Below, in pieces: positions 1-13,212 of a stretch of DNA of 64,000 nucleotides. The stretch spans positions 38,472,667-38,536,666 of the forward strand of contig OY997651.1 of NCBI GenBank assembly GCA_963921795.1, read 5' to 3'. The stretch comes from Nannobrachium achirus (lineage: Eukaryota; Chordata; Actinopteri; Myctophiformes; Myctophidae). Under the pieces are notes generated by a model. The model was given only the letters and a program-made list of their open reading frames with translations, ran no database searches and was not told the origin of the DNA. The position numbers were made by a program, and so were the translations under genes. Every line of letters begins with the position of its first letter. The stretch's first letter is position 1.

Positions 1-295
1 GAGCTCTAAAAAATCCAATGCAATCCTGGATTGCATTGAAGTGGATTTGTGCAGTTTGTTCACAGCTTTCAAACAAAAAAATCCGATTGGAAATCCGTTC
101 AGGCATTCTTGAGATAATCGCCATTATGTTTTACATGTTATGTAAACAAACATGGCTGCCCTGTATGTTAGATGGGGTTGTATGGGGGTGGAACATGCAA
201 AATCGCGATTGAAATCATGTTCACTAGATTTGATGGGGTCCAAAAAAAAAATTAAAAAAAAATTTTTTCAATTTTTTTTTTTTTTTTTTTTTTAA

Positions 296-362
296 TATCC
301 CGAACATGTTCGGGATAGGCACTCTGGTATGCGATAATATATCCCGAACATATTCGGGATAG
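296..362. repeat. Two 20-bp palindromes in tandem
   Basis: ATCCCGAACATGTTCGGGAT (perfect) and, 25 bp further, ATCCCGAACATATTCGGGAT, each followed by AGGCACTC. Confidence 0.8.
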
Positions 363-660
363 GCACTCAATGAGTTAAGCCCATATCTAACAGGACTTCA
401 TATGGGAATGCCCATATATGGAGGTAGACAGACCATATCTGTGCAGCTGGTTCAGACAGGGATCTCCATGTATGGGCATAAAAGGGATGTACTATATACA
501 GTACAAGGATCTCCATTATGTGTAACTGGTCCGATATACAGCACTGGCCAGATGGCCAAGAATTGGCGCGACCTCACCCTAAAGGGCGAGGTCGCATGTC
601 ACCCTGAGGCGTATTACTAGTATATATATATACTATATGCATACATACACATCTATGATA

Positions 661-661
<1 letters not shown>

Positions 662-735
<74 letters not shown>
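662..735. repeat. (TG)n microsatellite
   Basis: Pure TG, ending at the hAT-type insertion at 737. Confidence 0.98.
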
Positions 736-736
<1 letters not shown>

Positions 737-1233
737 TAGGGCATTCACGAATAGTGATTTTTAGTATTCTAATTATTCGACCAAGTATTCGAATAGTCGA
801 ATATTCGACAGGACTGGCCAAACTGTCAAATATTAAGTAAGCAAGAGGCGAACATTGTGAAAATAGCCGATATACATACTCACAACGCCTCGCAAGCATG
901 TAGATCTGCTATTTTCACAATATTTATCTGCGGAACCGAGTCACATTAAATGTAATACCTACAATTCTAAGTGCCTGTCAGGGTGGGGGTCCCCAGTTCA
1001 AATATGTTTATTTTGGGGGTCACTGCCAAAAAAGGTTTGAGAACCCCTGGTATAGAGCATTATTCATTCTTATGACTTCCTATCTAGCCAAGCCTTATAA
1101 ACTATATATGTTTAAAGAGAATATATATATAAAAAAAAAAAAGAAAAGCGAATATTCGACTTCGGTGAACAACGTCGAATAGCGACTTTGATATTCGAAT
1201 GTTCGAATATTTGAATATTTGGTGAATGCCCTA
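737..1233. mobile_element. hAT-type non-autonomous element, TAGGGCATTCAC family, copy 1
   Basis: TIRs TAGGGCATTCAC / GGTGAATGCCCTA are flanked on both sides by GTGTGTAG (729-736 and 1234-1241), a perfect 8-bp target duplication as in hAT elements. The interior contains a hairpin (854-921) and a nested segment ending TTTGAGAACCCCTG. Confidence 0.85.
854..921. repeat. Hairpin module
   Basis: Outer stem ATTGTGAAAATAGC pairs with GCTATTTTCACAAT; the inner arms have diverged. Confidence 0.8.
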
Positions 1234-1263
1234 GTGTGTAGTCTGTGTACGGTATGCGGTATG

Positions 1264-1477
<214 letters not shown>

Positions 1478-1717
1478 CGTGCGCCCTGCTGTGTTAACTA
1501 GTGGTGTGTGAGTGTACTAATGAGCGTCTCTCTCAGCAGGAGGGGCTGTGAGGGTGTGAGAGTAGACACGGTTCAGCCAACTTTACAACGTCTCCTTAAC
1601 ACAACACTTAAAGACACACACCTAACCACACAACGCCCGAGACACACACACTTAACCACACAACACACTGAGCGGAGCTTTTAGCTTTTAAGTTGTTGGA
1701 GAAAACGTGCGTATCGT

Positions 1718-1893
1718 TTCTGTCGGGCAGAAATCTCTCATCTCCACATGCCGAAATACGTTTTCTTTTCTCCATAACTTAACTCCTCACTCGATCATGC
1801 TACAGCGTCACACAATACACGTTTTGAGCTTGTAAATTTGCTACGTTTGAACTTGAAAAGTAACAGTTTTGGACTTTCCACCCGACAGTAGGG
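1718..1893. mobile_element. TIR element, TGTCGGGTGGAAA family, copy 1
   Basis: Ends CTGTCGGGCAGAAATC and TTTCCACCCGACAG, about 175 bp, with a worn hairpin arm (GAGCTTGTAAATTTGCTA). Single ends of this family occur near 4560, 10200, 19100 and 24605. Confidence 0.65.
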
Positions 1894-1921
1894 GTGGGCG
1901 ATATGGTGATAAATATCGTTG

Positions 1922-2006
1922 AGACGATACAATGTCTCCACGATACAATGTCTCCACGATACAATGTCTCCACGATACAATGTCTCCACGATACAATGTC
2001 CCCACG
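1922..2006. repeat. 16-bp minisatellite
   Basis: About five head-to-tail copies of ACGATACAATGTCTCC. Confidence 0.9.
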
Positions 2007-2164
2007 ATATGCCTTTTCAGAGATATCGTATATATTGTGATACAATGAGGGGAAATTCCTGATGAATTGTTAATACAGAGATTCATAGCAGAATTCATTT
2101 AAACCTGCATTTTTGTCTATAAATAAGTTGTTCTCAAACTTGAAAATGTCAGAAGTCTCCTCCT

Positions 2165-2242
2165 TAACTCTGACAGTATACAAATGAAACCAAATGGACC
2201 CGTAAGGGTCCATTTGGTTTCATTTGTATACTGTCAGAGTTA
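2165..2242. repeat. 78-bp palindrome
   Basis: Arms run from TAACTCTGACAGTATACAAA to AATGGACCC and return exactly, with mismatches only at the centre (GTAA). Degenerate relatives lie at about 6240-6330 and 7320-7375. Confidence 0.9.
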
Positions 2243-2592
2243 CGTAATTGTAAGGATCAATTTAGACCTCCTAAAAAGGAAACCAGAGAGTCCCTGGACC
2301 CCACATTGAGGACCATCAAACATATAATTTTCGGAATGTCTGAGTGAGTGTCTGTCTGTCTGAGTGTCTGAGTGTCTGTCACAGCGTTTCTCCTCAGTGG
2401 CTGGAGCAATTGATCTGAAATCGCATCACCATAAGCATATGAACACACCTGACATAACTGTGAAGCCCGTTTGTCACTTTCACAAATCATATGCTGTATA
2501 TTAGCATTTTTTATGGTGTACCTATATCTATTCTGCATCTAGCTTGAGGCATATCTATTCTGCATCTAGCATGAGGCAACATGTTTAACCAG

Positions 2593-2596
<4 letters not shown>

Positions 2597-2651
<55 letters not shown>
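2597..2651. repeat. (TG)n microsatellite
   Basis: Followed by a G-rich run (GGCGGGCGGGGGGG). Confidence 0.97.
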
Positions 2652-2654
<3 letters not shown>

Positions 2655-2659
2655 GCGGG

Positions 2660-5100
2660 CGGGGGGGGGGGTCGGTTGTCTGGCCCCGTTACAGATTTTG
2701 TCCAAAAATCATGCAGATCGGTACACGGTATCTCTGTAGCCATTAAACGAAACGGGTATTTCTTACATTGATGCTCCTACATATTATCATGCAAGCACCA
2801 GTTAAAGTTACTTTCCATCCCTCATATACTGTGTGCACAGTGCACATCCCATAACCCACCCACTGCACATCATTTCGGAGCTCATATCTTTGAACGGGTA
2901 AGGGCTAGTTGGTCTAAATGGTCTGTTACTCCTTTTTCTTTTAGTTGCGACCGTAAGGTCGCAGTTTAGTATGAAAACCTCCACCGGCCGTCCATCCGTC
3001 CGTCCGTCCGTCCGTCCGTCCGTCCGTCACACACGTCACACCTTTGCCCTGCTCAATGTATACGTGTAATGCCTGATACTGAGGTGATGTGTCACTGTGA
3101 CATCACAGATACTGAGGTGATGTGTCACTGTGACATCACAGGTGAGATCGCAGTGATGTCAGATACTCAGAGCAGGGATCTCCATATTTAGGCATAAACA
3201 GGTGACATCACAGTGATGTCAGATACTCAGAGCAGGTATCTCCATATATGGGCATAAAATGGATTCTGTTAGGGATCTCCATACTGTATATGGGCATAAA
3301 AGGGATTAGTGATGTCAGATACTCAGAGCAGGGATCTCCATATATGGGCATAAAAGGGATTAGTGATGTCAGATACTCAGAGCAGGGATGTCCATATATG
3401 GGCATAAAAGGGATTCAGATGGAGATTCAACTTCAATGAGTAACAATGGCAAACTGTCAACTGCCCGTATGTCTTGATAATTGGTAAAACAAACTTTTGG
3501 CCTATTTGTGGCTTATCATCACATCCAACCATCTTAACACAACTAGTGCCTCTTAATCTGAAGGTTGCTTGGTGCCTCGGTGCCACGCAGTTTCCTCCAT
3601 AGGCCGCCGCTATTATTTTGAAGGGCTGGAAGGGGGTTGTTTTTGTTTTTTTGGATTATCACTTGACGGCAACGATTACGTAATCTAGTCACATGACAGT
3701 GTGGGACAAGAAGAGGAAGATGGCTGCGCCCTGCCTTGTGCCTTGTTTACATTTAGATCTGCTGCAAAATGTCTCAAAATGGCTATTTTGTTTAAATGAA
3801 GTTTCTTTATGGGCCTCTCCATTGACTTAACATTGAGGAGCTTCACTTCGCGTGCACGCCCAACGTGCGTTGTAAACAAATCGCCGACATTACCGATGCG
3901 AGCGGGACCGGAGCGACGTACAGTAAGTAATAATATCTTTACTGTATATACAGTAAGATTGACAGTCCTCACCGTCAACGGCGCCATGGTATTAACCCTT
4001 TCAATGACGGTGAGGACTGTCAACGGCAGCAGAACAGTTAAGATACTCAGCTAGTGGGGAATGCTCTCTTCCCTGGTGAGAATTGTCCCTTTATATAGGG
4101 CTTGTTTGTGTATTGTATCTCCATATATGGCCATCTCCGTATATGGAGATATAAGTCGTCCATGCCCAGGTATGGGCTGGTGAGGTCAGACTGTGTGTGA
4201 TGGGTAGGTTATCTCCATATATGGAGATTCAACATTCCAGGTGTAACTATGGCTGCCCGTATGACGTGAGAGGTGGAGGCTGTGATATTTGTGGAGATAA
4301 GCGACCAACGGTCGCTTATCTCCCGATTAGGGAGTCTTACTGGTTACCTTGTACTGTAGGTGGTTGCACTAACTTGAAAAATAACCATAAAAAACCAACA
4401 TGAAAAAGAATTGTGATAAGATTGTGTATCGTGGTACAGCTTGGAAAAATATCGTCATATGGTATTTTTCCATATCGCCCACCCCTAGCTACAGTAGCTT
4501 GTAGATCTGCTACTTTGGAACTTGAATCCTGAAAAGTAACATTTTTGGACTTTCCACCCGACACAGACGTGGAGAGGACTGCTTTTCCTTGCAGCTTGTC
4601 TGGAAAAGCTTCCTATTCCACTACTTTCAGTTCAACAACAAACAGTATTATGAAACCTATTATTAGCTAATATGACAATGTATCCGCTATACTCCTTGTG
4701 GAGTTGTTTTCCAACACACAAAGTATCACAATTTTTAAATTTCTTTGGAAAAATATTGACAATGCAATTTAGATATTTATTTTCTTCTTTTTATTTATCC
4801 CTGAGTTCTTGACATGAAAATGTTTGAGAAACCACTGCTATAAGCAGCGCCTTTTCTTCATAAAAGGCGGATAGTGTGAACATACCCTGACTGTGGTCTT
4901 GTAAGAATGCTTCCGCCGGGGACTCAAAGTATGATCATTAAAAAATGACTCAATGAGTTATACTGCTGAGCACTTACCACCACCACAGAGTCACTGATTA
5001 ATCACCCAAATATCCTTTTGATTTGTGGACTCCAAATGTTTTTTTTTTATTGCTTACTTATTCACATACGCTAACTAATAACATCTGACTGCTGTCTCGG
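2660..5100. other. No gene seen
   Basis: Apart from the minisatellite at 3085-3420, it holds a (CCGT)n run near 2998-3028, a 17-bp-arm inverted repeat at 3962-4022 (GACAGTCCTCACCGTCA) and one end of a TGTCGGG element at 4560. Confidence 0.6.
3085..3420. repeat. ~54-bp minisatellite
   Basis: Units begin GTGATGTCAGATACTCAGAG and contain ATCTCCATATATGGGCATAA; the last two units are the most alike. Related single units lie at about 390-520. Confidence 0.85.
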
Positions 5101-5176
5101 ATCCTGATTAACACATTTAGACCGGGTACGCATTATTACGCAACATTTTATGCTTTAACTATTAAAAAATAGCATT

Positions 5177-5250
5177 AAAAAATAGCAGATATACAAGCTC
5201 ACAGCGCGGCACCGAGTGCCGCGCTGCAAGCTTATAGATCTGCTATTTTT
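5177..5250. repeat. Hairpin module
   Basis: Core CAGCGCGGCACCGAGTGCCG with TAGCAGATATACAAGC and GCTTATAGATCTGCTA arms. Confidence 0.8.
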
Positions 5251-5489
5251 GAGTTGTTTGTCCCGATTCCATAAGTGTCTTCGAAATCCTCGTAAGTTTT
5301 TTGAAAAACCCATGTTTCTATATCTAGTGGTGCTCAAACTTTTTCATGTCAAGGACCCCCAAAATGACATGTATTTGGCCGCGGACCCCCCCCATCTCAA
5401 AATATGTTGTTCCAAGGGACCCCCCCCCCCCCCAGAAGCAAATATTTGAGTTACAAATGTTCGCTTTTAAAAAGATTTATAAAAAAAAA

Positions 5490-5562
5490 AAAAAGTAAAT
5501 CTACAAGCTCGCAGCGCGCCACTCGGTGCCGCGCTGTGAGCTTGTATATCTGCTATTTTTCA
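5490..5562. repeat. Hairpin module, left arm worn
   Basis: Inner stem CTACAAGCTCGCAGCGC against GCGCTGTGAGCTTGTATA. Confidence 0.7.
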
Positions 5563-6012
5563 ATAGTTAAAGTAAAAAATAATTCTAGGTGCCTAAATGG
5601 CTTAAAGTTGGGGAGGGAGAAGGGGACGTTGACCCCAGGGACCCTGTGATGTCACTGCAACGCGAGTGTCGCTTTCTGATCACTTGTAACTCGGAGACGC
5701 CCCATTCTGTTCGCACATGGAACTGCTGCGCCCCAAGTCACTGCATCACACTCCAGGAGGACAACACTGTCTGGCTTTCCTCTTGTGGGCTGGCACTGAC
5801 TAGGGTGGATGATAGGGTGGGCGATCATTTACGAATCTGTCCCTATCAGTAGGGCTGTCACGATTATGACATTTTACTCGAGGACTGATTGTCACACAAA
5901 TAATTGCGATTAACGATTTAATTGTGTTTTTTGTCGCTGAACACTGGAGCGTATGAATAAAAAATACATTTCTGTTTGGCTTTGAAGTTGCACAGGGCGG
6001 ATATGACAAATA

Positions 6013-6541
6013 ACTAGGGATGTCCGATATTGACATTTTTACCGATAACCGATAATATCCAACTCTTAATTTCCGATACCGATCATAACCGATTCCGATA
6101 TATGCTAATATAATATCTAGCAGTGATTCTCAACCATTTGAATTTCAAGGATTCCCAGTTTGAAATGCATTAGGCTACTGGACCCCCATTTAATAGCATT
6201 TATATATCGCTGGGACCCCAATTTATATTATAAAATCATATTAAGAGTGTACAAATGGAATGGGTCCATTTGGTTCCATTTGTACACTAAGAGTTACAGA
6301 CCCCTAAGGGTCCATTTGGTTCCTAGCTAACATTAAGCTGGGGACCCCCTGGAACGCCCTCAAGGATCCCTGAGAGACCCCAAACCCCACTTTGGGGTTT
6401 TTGGCACACCCCTAACTACCATACAGTAAGAAATCCTGTAAAAAAAAGAAAAGAAAAAAAAAATCTTTGTTACCGATACCGATATTTTCCGAAATAATTT
6501 TTCATGCTTATATCGGCCGGCTGATAATAACGGACATCACT
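6013..6541. mobile_element. TIR element AGGGATGTCCGATA, with nested element
   Basis: Ends TAGGGATGTCCGATATTG and AACGGACATCACTA, with many CCGATA motifs. A CAGTGATTCTCAACC element is nested inside. Confidence 0.65.
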
Positions 6542-6705
6542 ACAAATAACCTAAATATAAAGCCCCACCCTGGGAGCGTGTAATTGGCCTGCGGCATCCA
6601 AGGCACTACAGTCCCTTTGAGCCGCATTGTCGCTATGTCTACTTGTTATCTTTTCGAAAACCCAACTCTACCCCTAAACCTAACCTCCGTGGGGTGTAGC
6701 AAGAA

Positions 6706-6782
6706 AGACTGGCACGACCGGGATACGAACCTGGGGCGCTTGGATTAGAATCCTAGAGACCAATCCACTGAGCCACGGAGGC
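6706..6782 (-). mobile_element. tRNA-Arg-like sequence, probably a SINE head or tRNA pseudogene
   Basis: The minus strand reads GCCTCCGTGGCTCAGTGGAT, TTCTAATCC at the anticodon arm and CAGGTTCGTATCCCGG. The acceptor stem ends do not pair, so it is not a working tRNA. Confidence 0.45.
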
Positions 6783-7435
6783 AGGTGATAAAAACGGCAT
6801 TCTGTTTGTATTAGTAGGGGAGTAAAAGCCTCACGTAGGGGAGGGGCCTCGCGAGGCTGCCACTCAAATGATGCCTGGCCAATCACAGCGCGTCTTTTCC
6901 GGGACTTGCCGCATTGCCGTTACCTTTAGATATCACGCGGAAATGCTCGCTCATGTAAGAGACAGTTCCGCTTGCATCACAGACCAGGGCGTGGCCAAGT
7001 CACATCGATCAGGTAGGGAAATGACACTCGCCACTGTAACCCCACAGTGTCTTTATGACTTGCACTTCCATCACCACTTTTAAAGTGATTAAATTGGTTG
7101 TCTCATACACTGCGGGTAATCTTTACGACTACCAACAACTCTATGACTTTTATAGTGTATGTATACTGACTGTATTGTGGTAATAAGTACATTTTTATTG
7201 TGGGGTTGTGGTTGCTGCAGCGTCTTTATTGATCAGCCGTGGTTATCTTTGACCGTTACTAGAATGTCTTGGGTTGTACTGACAGGGTGACTATGGCTGT
7301 GCGTTCACAGCGTTCTTGTTTTCAACAACCCTTATGGGTCCATTTGGTTCCATTTGTACACTCTCAGAGTTATGGAAGTCCTTGAAATTACACTAAAATA
7401 GAACAGAGCCTTAATTAGTATACCGGTAACTGGTA

Positions 7436-7700
7436 ATTAACCCATTTAGGCCTAGAATTATTGAATGCTTTAACCAGTGAAAAATAGCAGATATACAAGC
7501 AAGCTCACAGCACGGCACGCTGTGAGCTTGTAGATCTGCTATTATATGTATTTTCAAAGCAAACGTTTGTAACTCAAATTTTGCTTCTGGGTGGTCCCTG
7601 GAACTCAATATTTTGAGATGCGGGTCCGTGGCCAAATAAATATAATTTTGGGGGTCCTTCACATGAAAAGATTTGAGAACCACCGACATAGCAGTCTCTC
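7436..7700. mobile_element. TTAACCCATTTAGGCC family, copy 2 (one end)
   Basis: Left end TTAACCCATTTAGGCC, hairpin, then a segment ending TTTGAGAACCACCG; the matching right TIR is not seen. Confidence 0.55.
7479..7543. repeat. Hairpin module
   Basis: AAGCTCACAGCACGGC pairs around a short loop with GCACGCTGTGAGCTT. Confidence 0.75.
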
Positions 7701-7898
7701 AAGAACAGACTAACTGAGCTCCATTTAAGTGAAAAGGACCTTTTCTTTGACGATGGCTGGCCAGATTGCTGACATAAAAACATATTTTTTTCCAAAAACC
7801 TTAAGAAGGGTCAAAATTCAAATTTTCACGATTTTTCAAAAATAGCAGATCTTCAAGCTCACAGCGCGGCACTCGGTGACATATACAGTCAAAAATAG

Positions 7899-7975
7899 CA
7901 AAAATAGCTGATCTAAAAGCTCAAAACGCGTCACAGTGCGACACGTTTTGAGCTTGAAGATCGGCTATTTTTGCG
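7899..7975. repeat. Hairpin module, AAAACG variant
   Basis: Left arm GCTCAAAACGCGTC, right arm GACACGTTTTGAGC: where other copies have CACAACG/CGTTGTG, both arms here have changed together. A left half-copy precedes it at 7835-7880. Confidence 0.85.
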
Positions 7976-8258
7976 ATTTTTGAATTGGAATCCTGAATTC
8001 AATTTCAAATGCATTTATATGTTCTTAATTCTTAAGTTAACTTTATGAACTTGAATACAAACACTTTGGACATAAAAAAAACAGTCTAGTCATTAAGCTA
8101 CTAATGTTGAATACAGACATGTTTGCATGTTTGGAATTTTATCAGCTGGACAATAATATCTCAGTATTCAGATATTAACTTGCGGGCCGCATTAAGTGAA
8201 GGTGAGGGCCACATGTGGCCCCTGGGCCGCCAGTTGCCCATGTATGCTGTAAACTGAG

Positions 8259-8261
<3 letters not shown>

Positions 8262-8330
<69 letters not shown>
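8262..8330. repeat. (TG)n microsatellite
   Basis: Pure TG tract. Confidence 0.97.
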
Positions 8331-8331
<1 letters not shown>

Positions 8332-8880
8332 CTGTGAATGATTAAACCAAACCACACCTAATCACTGAGGGTTGCGTGCCATGCTGCCCGTGTGTGCATG
8401 CGCATGTGCGTGCGGGTCTGCGTTTTGTGTGTGTGTTTATTTTCTGGGAGGAAGAGTAGGAATTACTTTACTGACTGGTATATAACAGAAATGCGTACGC
8501 AACTACGCACGCATGCACGCACGCACACACACACACAGACACGGCACACTTTGTGGCCATATGACTTTCTTTCTGCATCCATCTGCTGTGTTAATTCAGT
8601 CGCTCTTTCATTCTTTCTACCCTATATCAATGTATCTCTATCCTATCCTATCTGCAAATAAAAGGTGAATTGATCCCAGTGCATGACGGAGGACTATATC
8701 ACGATAAATACAATCTCCACGATACGATTATCGTGAGTGATAATATCGCGTATCGTCCCATCCCTACTCAAGTGACCCAGCCAGGGTGATCAAGTCCTGT
8801 AGCTAGCTACCCACGATCAGTCCCATTAGGGAAAGACAGGGCCATTCGCTCCACCGCTCCGGAACTACTCTGGCTCGTGG

Positions 8881-9440
8881 TAGGGCATTCACCAAATATT
8901 CGAATATTCGAACATCAAAGTCACTATTCGGCGTTGTTCACCGAAGTCGGATATTCGCTTATTTTTTTTATTGTTTTCTCTTTAAAAGATATATAGTTTA
9001 TAAAGCTTGGCTAGATAGGAAGTCATAAGAATGAGTAGTCAATGCCCCTGGTGGATGAATTTGTTAATTCTCTATACCAGGGGTTCTCAAACCTTTTTAG
9101 GCCGTGACCCCCAAAATAAACATATTTGAACTGGGGACCTCCACCCTGACTAGCACTTGGAATTGTAGGTATTACATTTAATGTGACTCGGTTCCACAGA
9201 TACTTAATTTCCCCCTTGGGATAAAGGTATCTATCTATCTAGATAAATATTGTGAAAATAGCAGATCTACATGCTCACAACGCCTCGCAACGCGAGGCGT
9301 AGATTGGCTATTTTCACAATGTTTGCCTCTTGTTTACTTAATATTTGACAGTTTGGCCAGTCCTGTCGAATATTCGACTATTCGAATACTTTGAGGTCGA
9401 ATAATTAGAATACTAAAAATCACTATTCGTGAATGCCCTA
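8881..9440. mobile_element. TAGGGCATTCAC family, copy 2
   Basis: Same TIRs. Flanks GCTCGTGG and GCGCATGG match at 6 of 8 positions, consistent with an older 8-bp duplication. Contains a hairpin at 9249-9320 and a CAGGGGTTCTCAAACC segment. Confidence 0.8.
9249..9320. repeat. Hairpin module, CATG variant
   Basis: ATTGTGAAAATAGCAGATC against GATTGGCTATTTTCACAAT; core CGCCTCGCAACGCGAGGCG. Confidence 0.8.
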
Positions 9441-9764
9441 GCGCATGGCTCTGTGGGTTGACTCCTGGCCGGGCTCCTCCTACGTCTCACCAGGTCCACC
9501 CCTGCTCTCACCAGGTCCAGGACCTGTGCGCTGCACCAGACTCCCAGTACCAAACATTTCAGTCAGGAGCATAACATTGTCCATTCTTTTTTTATGTTCT
9601 ATGGTTTCAACACATTGCTCAACACATCATCCTCCACATCCTTTCCACTCCCTGTCTCCATGTCTCCCTAGCCCTCTTTCTGTATTCTCTCCCAGTCGCT
9701 CTTTCAGTGTATATATATTGGGCTTTATGATATTCCCTGTCTCCTAATATTTATTTACTTTCAT

Positions 9765-10092
9765 TTTGAGAGGTCATTAAGCACCCAGAATAATCATATT
9801 TGAACTGGGGACCCCCAAAAATAATCAAACAATGTTAGTTTAATGTTTAGTTTGTTTTGGTTTCACAGACAGTGTGAAAATAGCTCACAACACCTCGGGT
9901 TGCGATGAGAGCATTAACAAATTCATCCACCAGGGGCATTGACAACTCATTCTTATGACTTCTTATCTAGCAAAGCTTTATAAACTATTTTTGTATTAAA
10001 GAGAAAACAATACAAATTAAAAAAGCGAATATTTGACTTCGGTGAACAACGTCGAATAGTGACTTTGATATTTGAATATTTGGTAAATGCCC
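9765..10092. mobile_element. TAGGGCATTCAC family, truncated copy 3
   Basis: Keeps one end (GGTAAATGCCCTA) and internal sequence shared with copies 1, 2 and 4; the other end is missing. Confidence 0.65.
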
Positions 10093-10506
10093 TACTTCGC
10101 GCCACGTTTTTGAGCTTGTAGATCTGCTGCTTTTGCCATTTATTTTTTACTTTATTTTCTGAAAAGTAACAGTTTTGGACACAATGAGGTTTCCACCCGA
10201 CAGAGACTTTTTCATGTGATGTTTTGCATTAGAGGAGGAAGCGTTGCACCCTGTCTCAGCCTCCCTTCTTTTCTTTCAGTTGGCTTTTTTTTTCCTTCTT
10301 CTCCAGTTCCAATACAAAGTACACAGAGCTCAAGAAAATGTTCCCCCAAATTTCACAAATCAAACCGTGGACAGCATCCGTCTCTGCTTTCTATCTCTGA
10401 CAGCAGAGACACGTCTCATCTCTTTTTTTAAGGGCCAGATAGTGTTCTAATCTACACTGGCCTTTTTGTTTCTTCTCCCCATTGTGTCTGAGAGGGGGCA
10501 ATCTCA

Positions 10507-11455
<949 letters not shown>

Positions 11456-11692
11456 CGTCGTTGTCGGGTGGAAACCTTGTATGTCCAAAACCGTTTGTTT
11501 TGTATTTATCATTTAAAAAATGATTTAAACTAGTGAAAACAGCCGATCTACAAGCACACAACAAGCAAGTAGATCTGCTGTTTTCACTACTTTTGTGCAA
11601 AGGCCTTGTATGATGAAGCAGGGCTTTGCTTTGCGAAAAAATGTATACATTTGAAACTTGGAGATATGAGTTTTCTGCCCGACAGTGACGAT
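11456..11692. mobile_element. TGTCGGGTGGAAA family, copy 2
   Basis: Ends TTGTCGGGTGGAAACC and TTCTGCCCGACAG, with a hairpin at 11531-11591 in the centre. Confidence 0.7.
11531..11591. repeat. Hairpin module, AAAACAG variant
   Basis: TAGTGAAAACAGCCGATC against GATCTGCTGTTTTCACTA; both arms carry the C/G change relative to AAAATAG/CTATTTT. Confidence 0.85.
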
Positions 11693-12388
11693 TTACTTTG
11701 TTGGCCGCCCAGCCCCCAAAATGGAACGAAGGCCGACATTTTATTTTAATTTTTTTCCTAATGGCCGGCCTGGACCGGCCGGGAATGAACCGGCCTAGTT
11801 GAACCTAGCCTTTCTAGTTATTATTACTATTAGTGCTAGGAGGTGAGGTGGATTCTGATGCGATGAGTTTTCCGACTACAGCGGTAAATGTGGGGTGAAT
11901 CTGCAGTTTTGATTGTAAAGGAGGGGGAAGATTCTAGCAGTGGTAAGTTAAAGTATCAACGCTGCAATGTAGAAATATTCAAAATGTACATGACTAAAAG
12001 TACAATCAAAAATTGGTATCAAAATGCAAAAGTACAAAAGTAGAAAGTACTCATTGTAACATGTCCCATTTCAAATGTATACAAAATAATCTTTTGAAAA
12101 TAGCAGATCTACAATATTTGGATCCAAGCTGTCAGGAGTAGAAGTAAAAGTATTGGAAATACTAAAGGTAAAGTACAAATAACTCAAAAGGGTACACCAG
12201 TGGATTCTAGGACGTACTGTGTGGAGGCATTGACCAGGGTGTCGTGGGGAAGGAAGGGTTTGAAGAGACTTCCTGTGTTCCTGTGAGAGCATGTGTTTTC
12301 CTGACATCTGGGGCGTTTGGTTGAAAAGAATCATGACATTTAAGATGTTCTTCTCTCTGGAGTGCTGCAATTGAGCATTTCATTTTTA

Positions 12389-12925
12389 ACCCATTTAGGC
12401 CTAGAATTATTGAATGCTTTAACCAGTGAAACATAGCAGATATACAAGCTCACAGCGCGGCACCGAGTGCTGTGCTGCAAGCTTGTAGATATGCTATTTT
12501 TGAAAGTTTTTGAAAATTATAATTTTGACCTGATTCTATAAGTGTCTTTTGAATCCTTCTAAGGTTTTTTGAAAAACCTATGTTTCTATGTCAGGAATCT
12601 GGCTAGCCATCGTCAAAGAAAAGGTCCTTTTCAATTACCTGGAGCTCAGATAGTCTGTTCTTGAGAGACTACTATGTCAGTGGTTCTCAAACCTTTTCAC
12701 GTGAAGGACCCCCAAAATGATATGTATTTGGCCACGGACCCCCATCTCAAAATATTTAGTTCCAGGGACACCCCAGAAGCAAAATTTCAGTTACAAACGT
12801 TTGCTTTAAAAATACATATATTCAAAGATTTGCATACATTTTCACAACTTTTTCAAAAATAGCAGATCTAGATCTGCTATTTTTCACTGGTTAAAGCGTT
12901 CAATAATTCTAGGCCTAAATGGGTA
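12389..12925. mobile_element. TTAACCCATTTAGGCC family, copy 3 (complete)
   Basis: TIRs of about 45 bp: the left arm runs from TTAACCCATTTAGGCC to GCTTTAACCAGTG, the right arm from CACTGGTTAAAGCG to GGCCTAAATGGGT. Two hairpins lie inside. Confidence 0.75.
12424..12504. repeat. Hairpin module
   Basis: Arms TAGCAGATATACAAGCTC and GCAAGCTTGTAGATATGCTA around CGGCACCGAGTGCTGTG. Confidence 0.75.
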
Positions 12926-13133
12926 ATGTCGTCTGGACCACACACTTCCCTTGGCCTGTGTGTCGTGTGTCTGCGGTCAATTCCTCCCAAGTAATTGGGG
13001 AATCAACCAAGCAGGGTTTTGGCTGTTATCTCACAGATAATTGTGTTCATCCCCGTCTGCATGGGTGTCGCACCCAATTCTGGGCCCTGCATGGGTACAA
13101 GGATTCACTGTGGGGCCCCCTGTGCTTTAACTA

Positions 13134-13212
13134 TTGAAAAATAGCAGATATACAAGCTCACAACGCGGCACCGAGTGCCGCGCTGCAAGCTTGTAGATCT
13201 GCTATTTTTGAA
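13134..13212. repeat. Hairpin module
   Basis: Arms TAGCAGATATACAAGC / GCTTGTAGATCTGCTA around CGGCACCGAGTGCCGCG. Confidence 0.8.

Larger units (their letters stand above)
5108..5593. mobile_element. piggyBac-like element, TTAACCCATTTAGGCC family, copy 1
   Basis: Ends TTAACACATTTAGACC and CCTAAATGGCTTAA. The TTAA edges suggest piggyBac-type insertion. Contains two hairpins and a GTGGTGCTCAAACTTTTTC segment. Confidence 0.6.

Noticed and set aside
3085-3420. Possible CRISPR-like array
   Set aside because: Units are contiguous tandem copies without unique spacers, in a vertebrate genome.
6706-6782. Functional tRNA-Arg gene on the minus strand
   Set aside because: Internal promoter boxes are recognisable, but the acceptor stem does not pair and the anticodon arm is irregular.
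9445-9747. 100-residue Pro/Ser-rich open frame
   Set aside because: It starts inside the end of a hAT-type element, has low-complexity composition and no splice or domain evidence.
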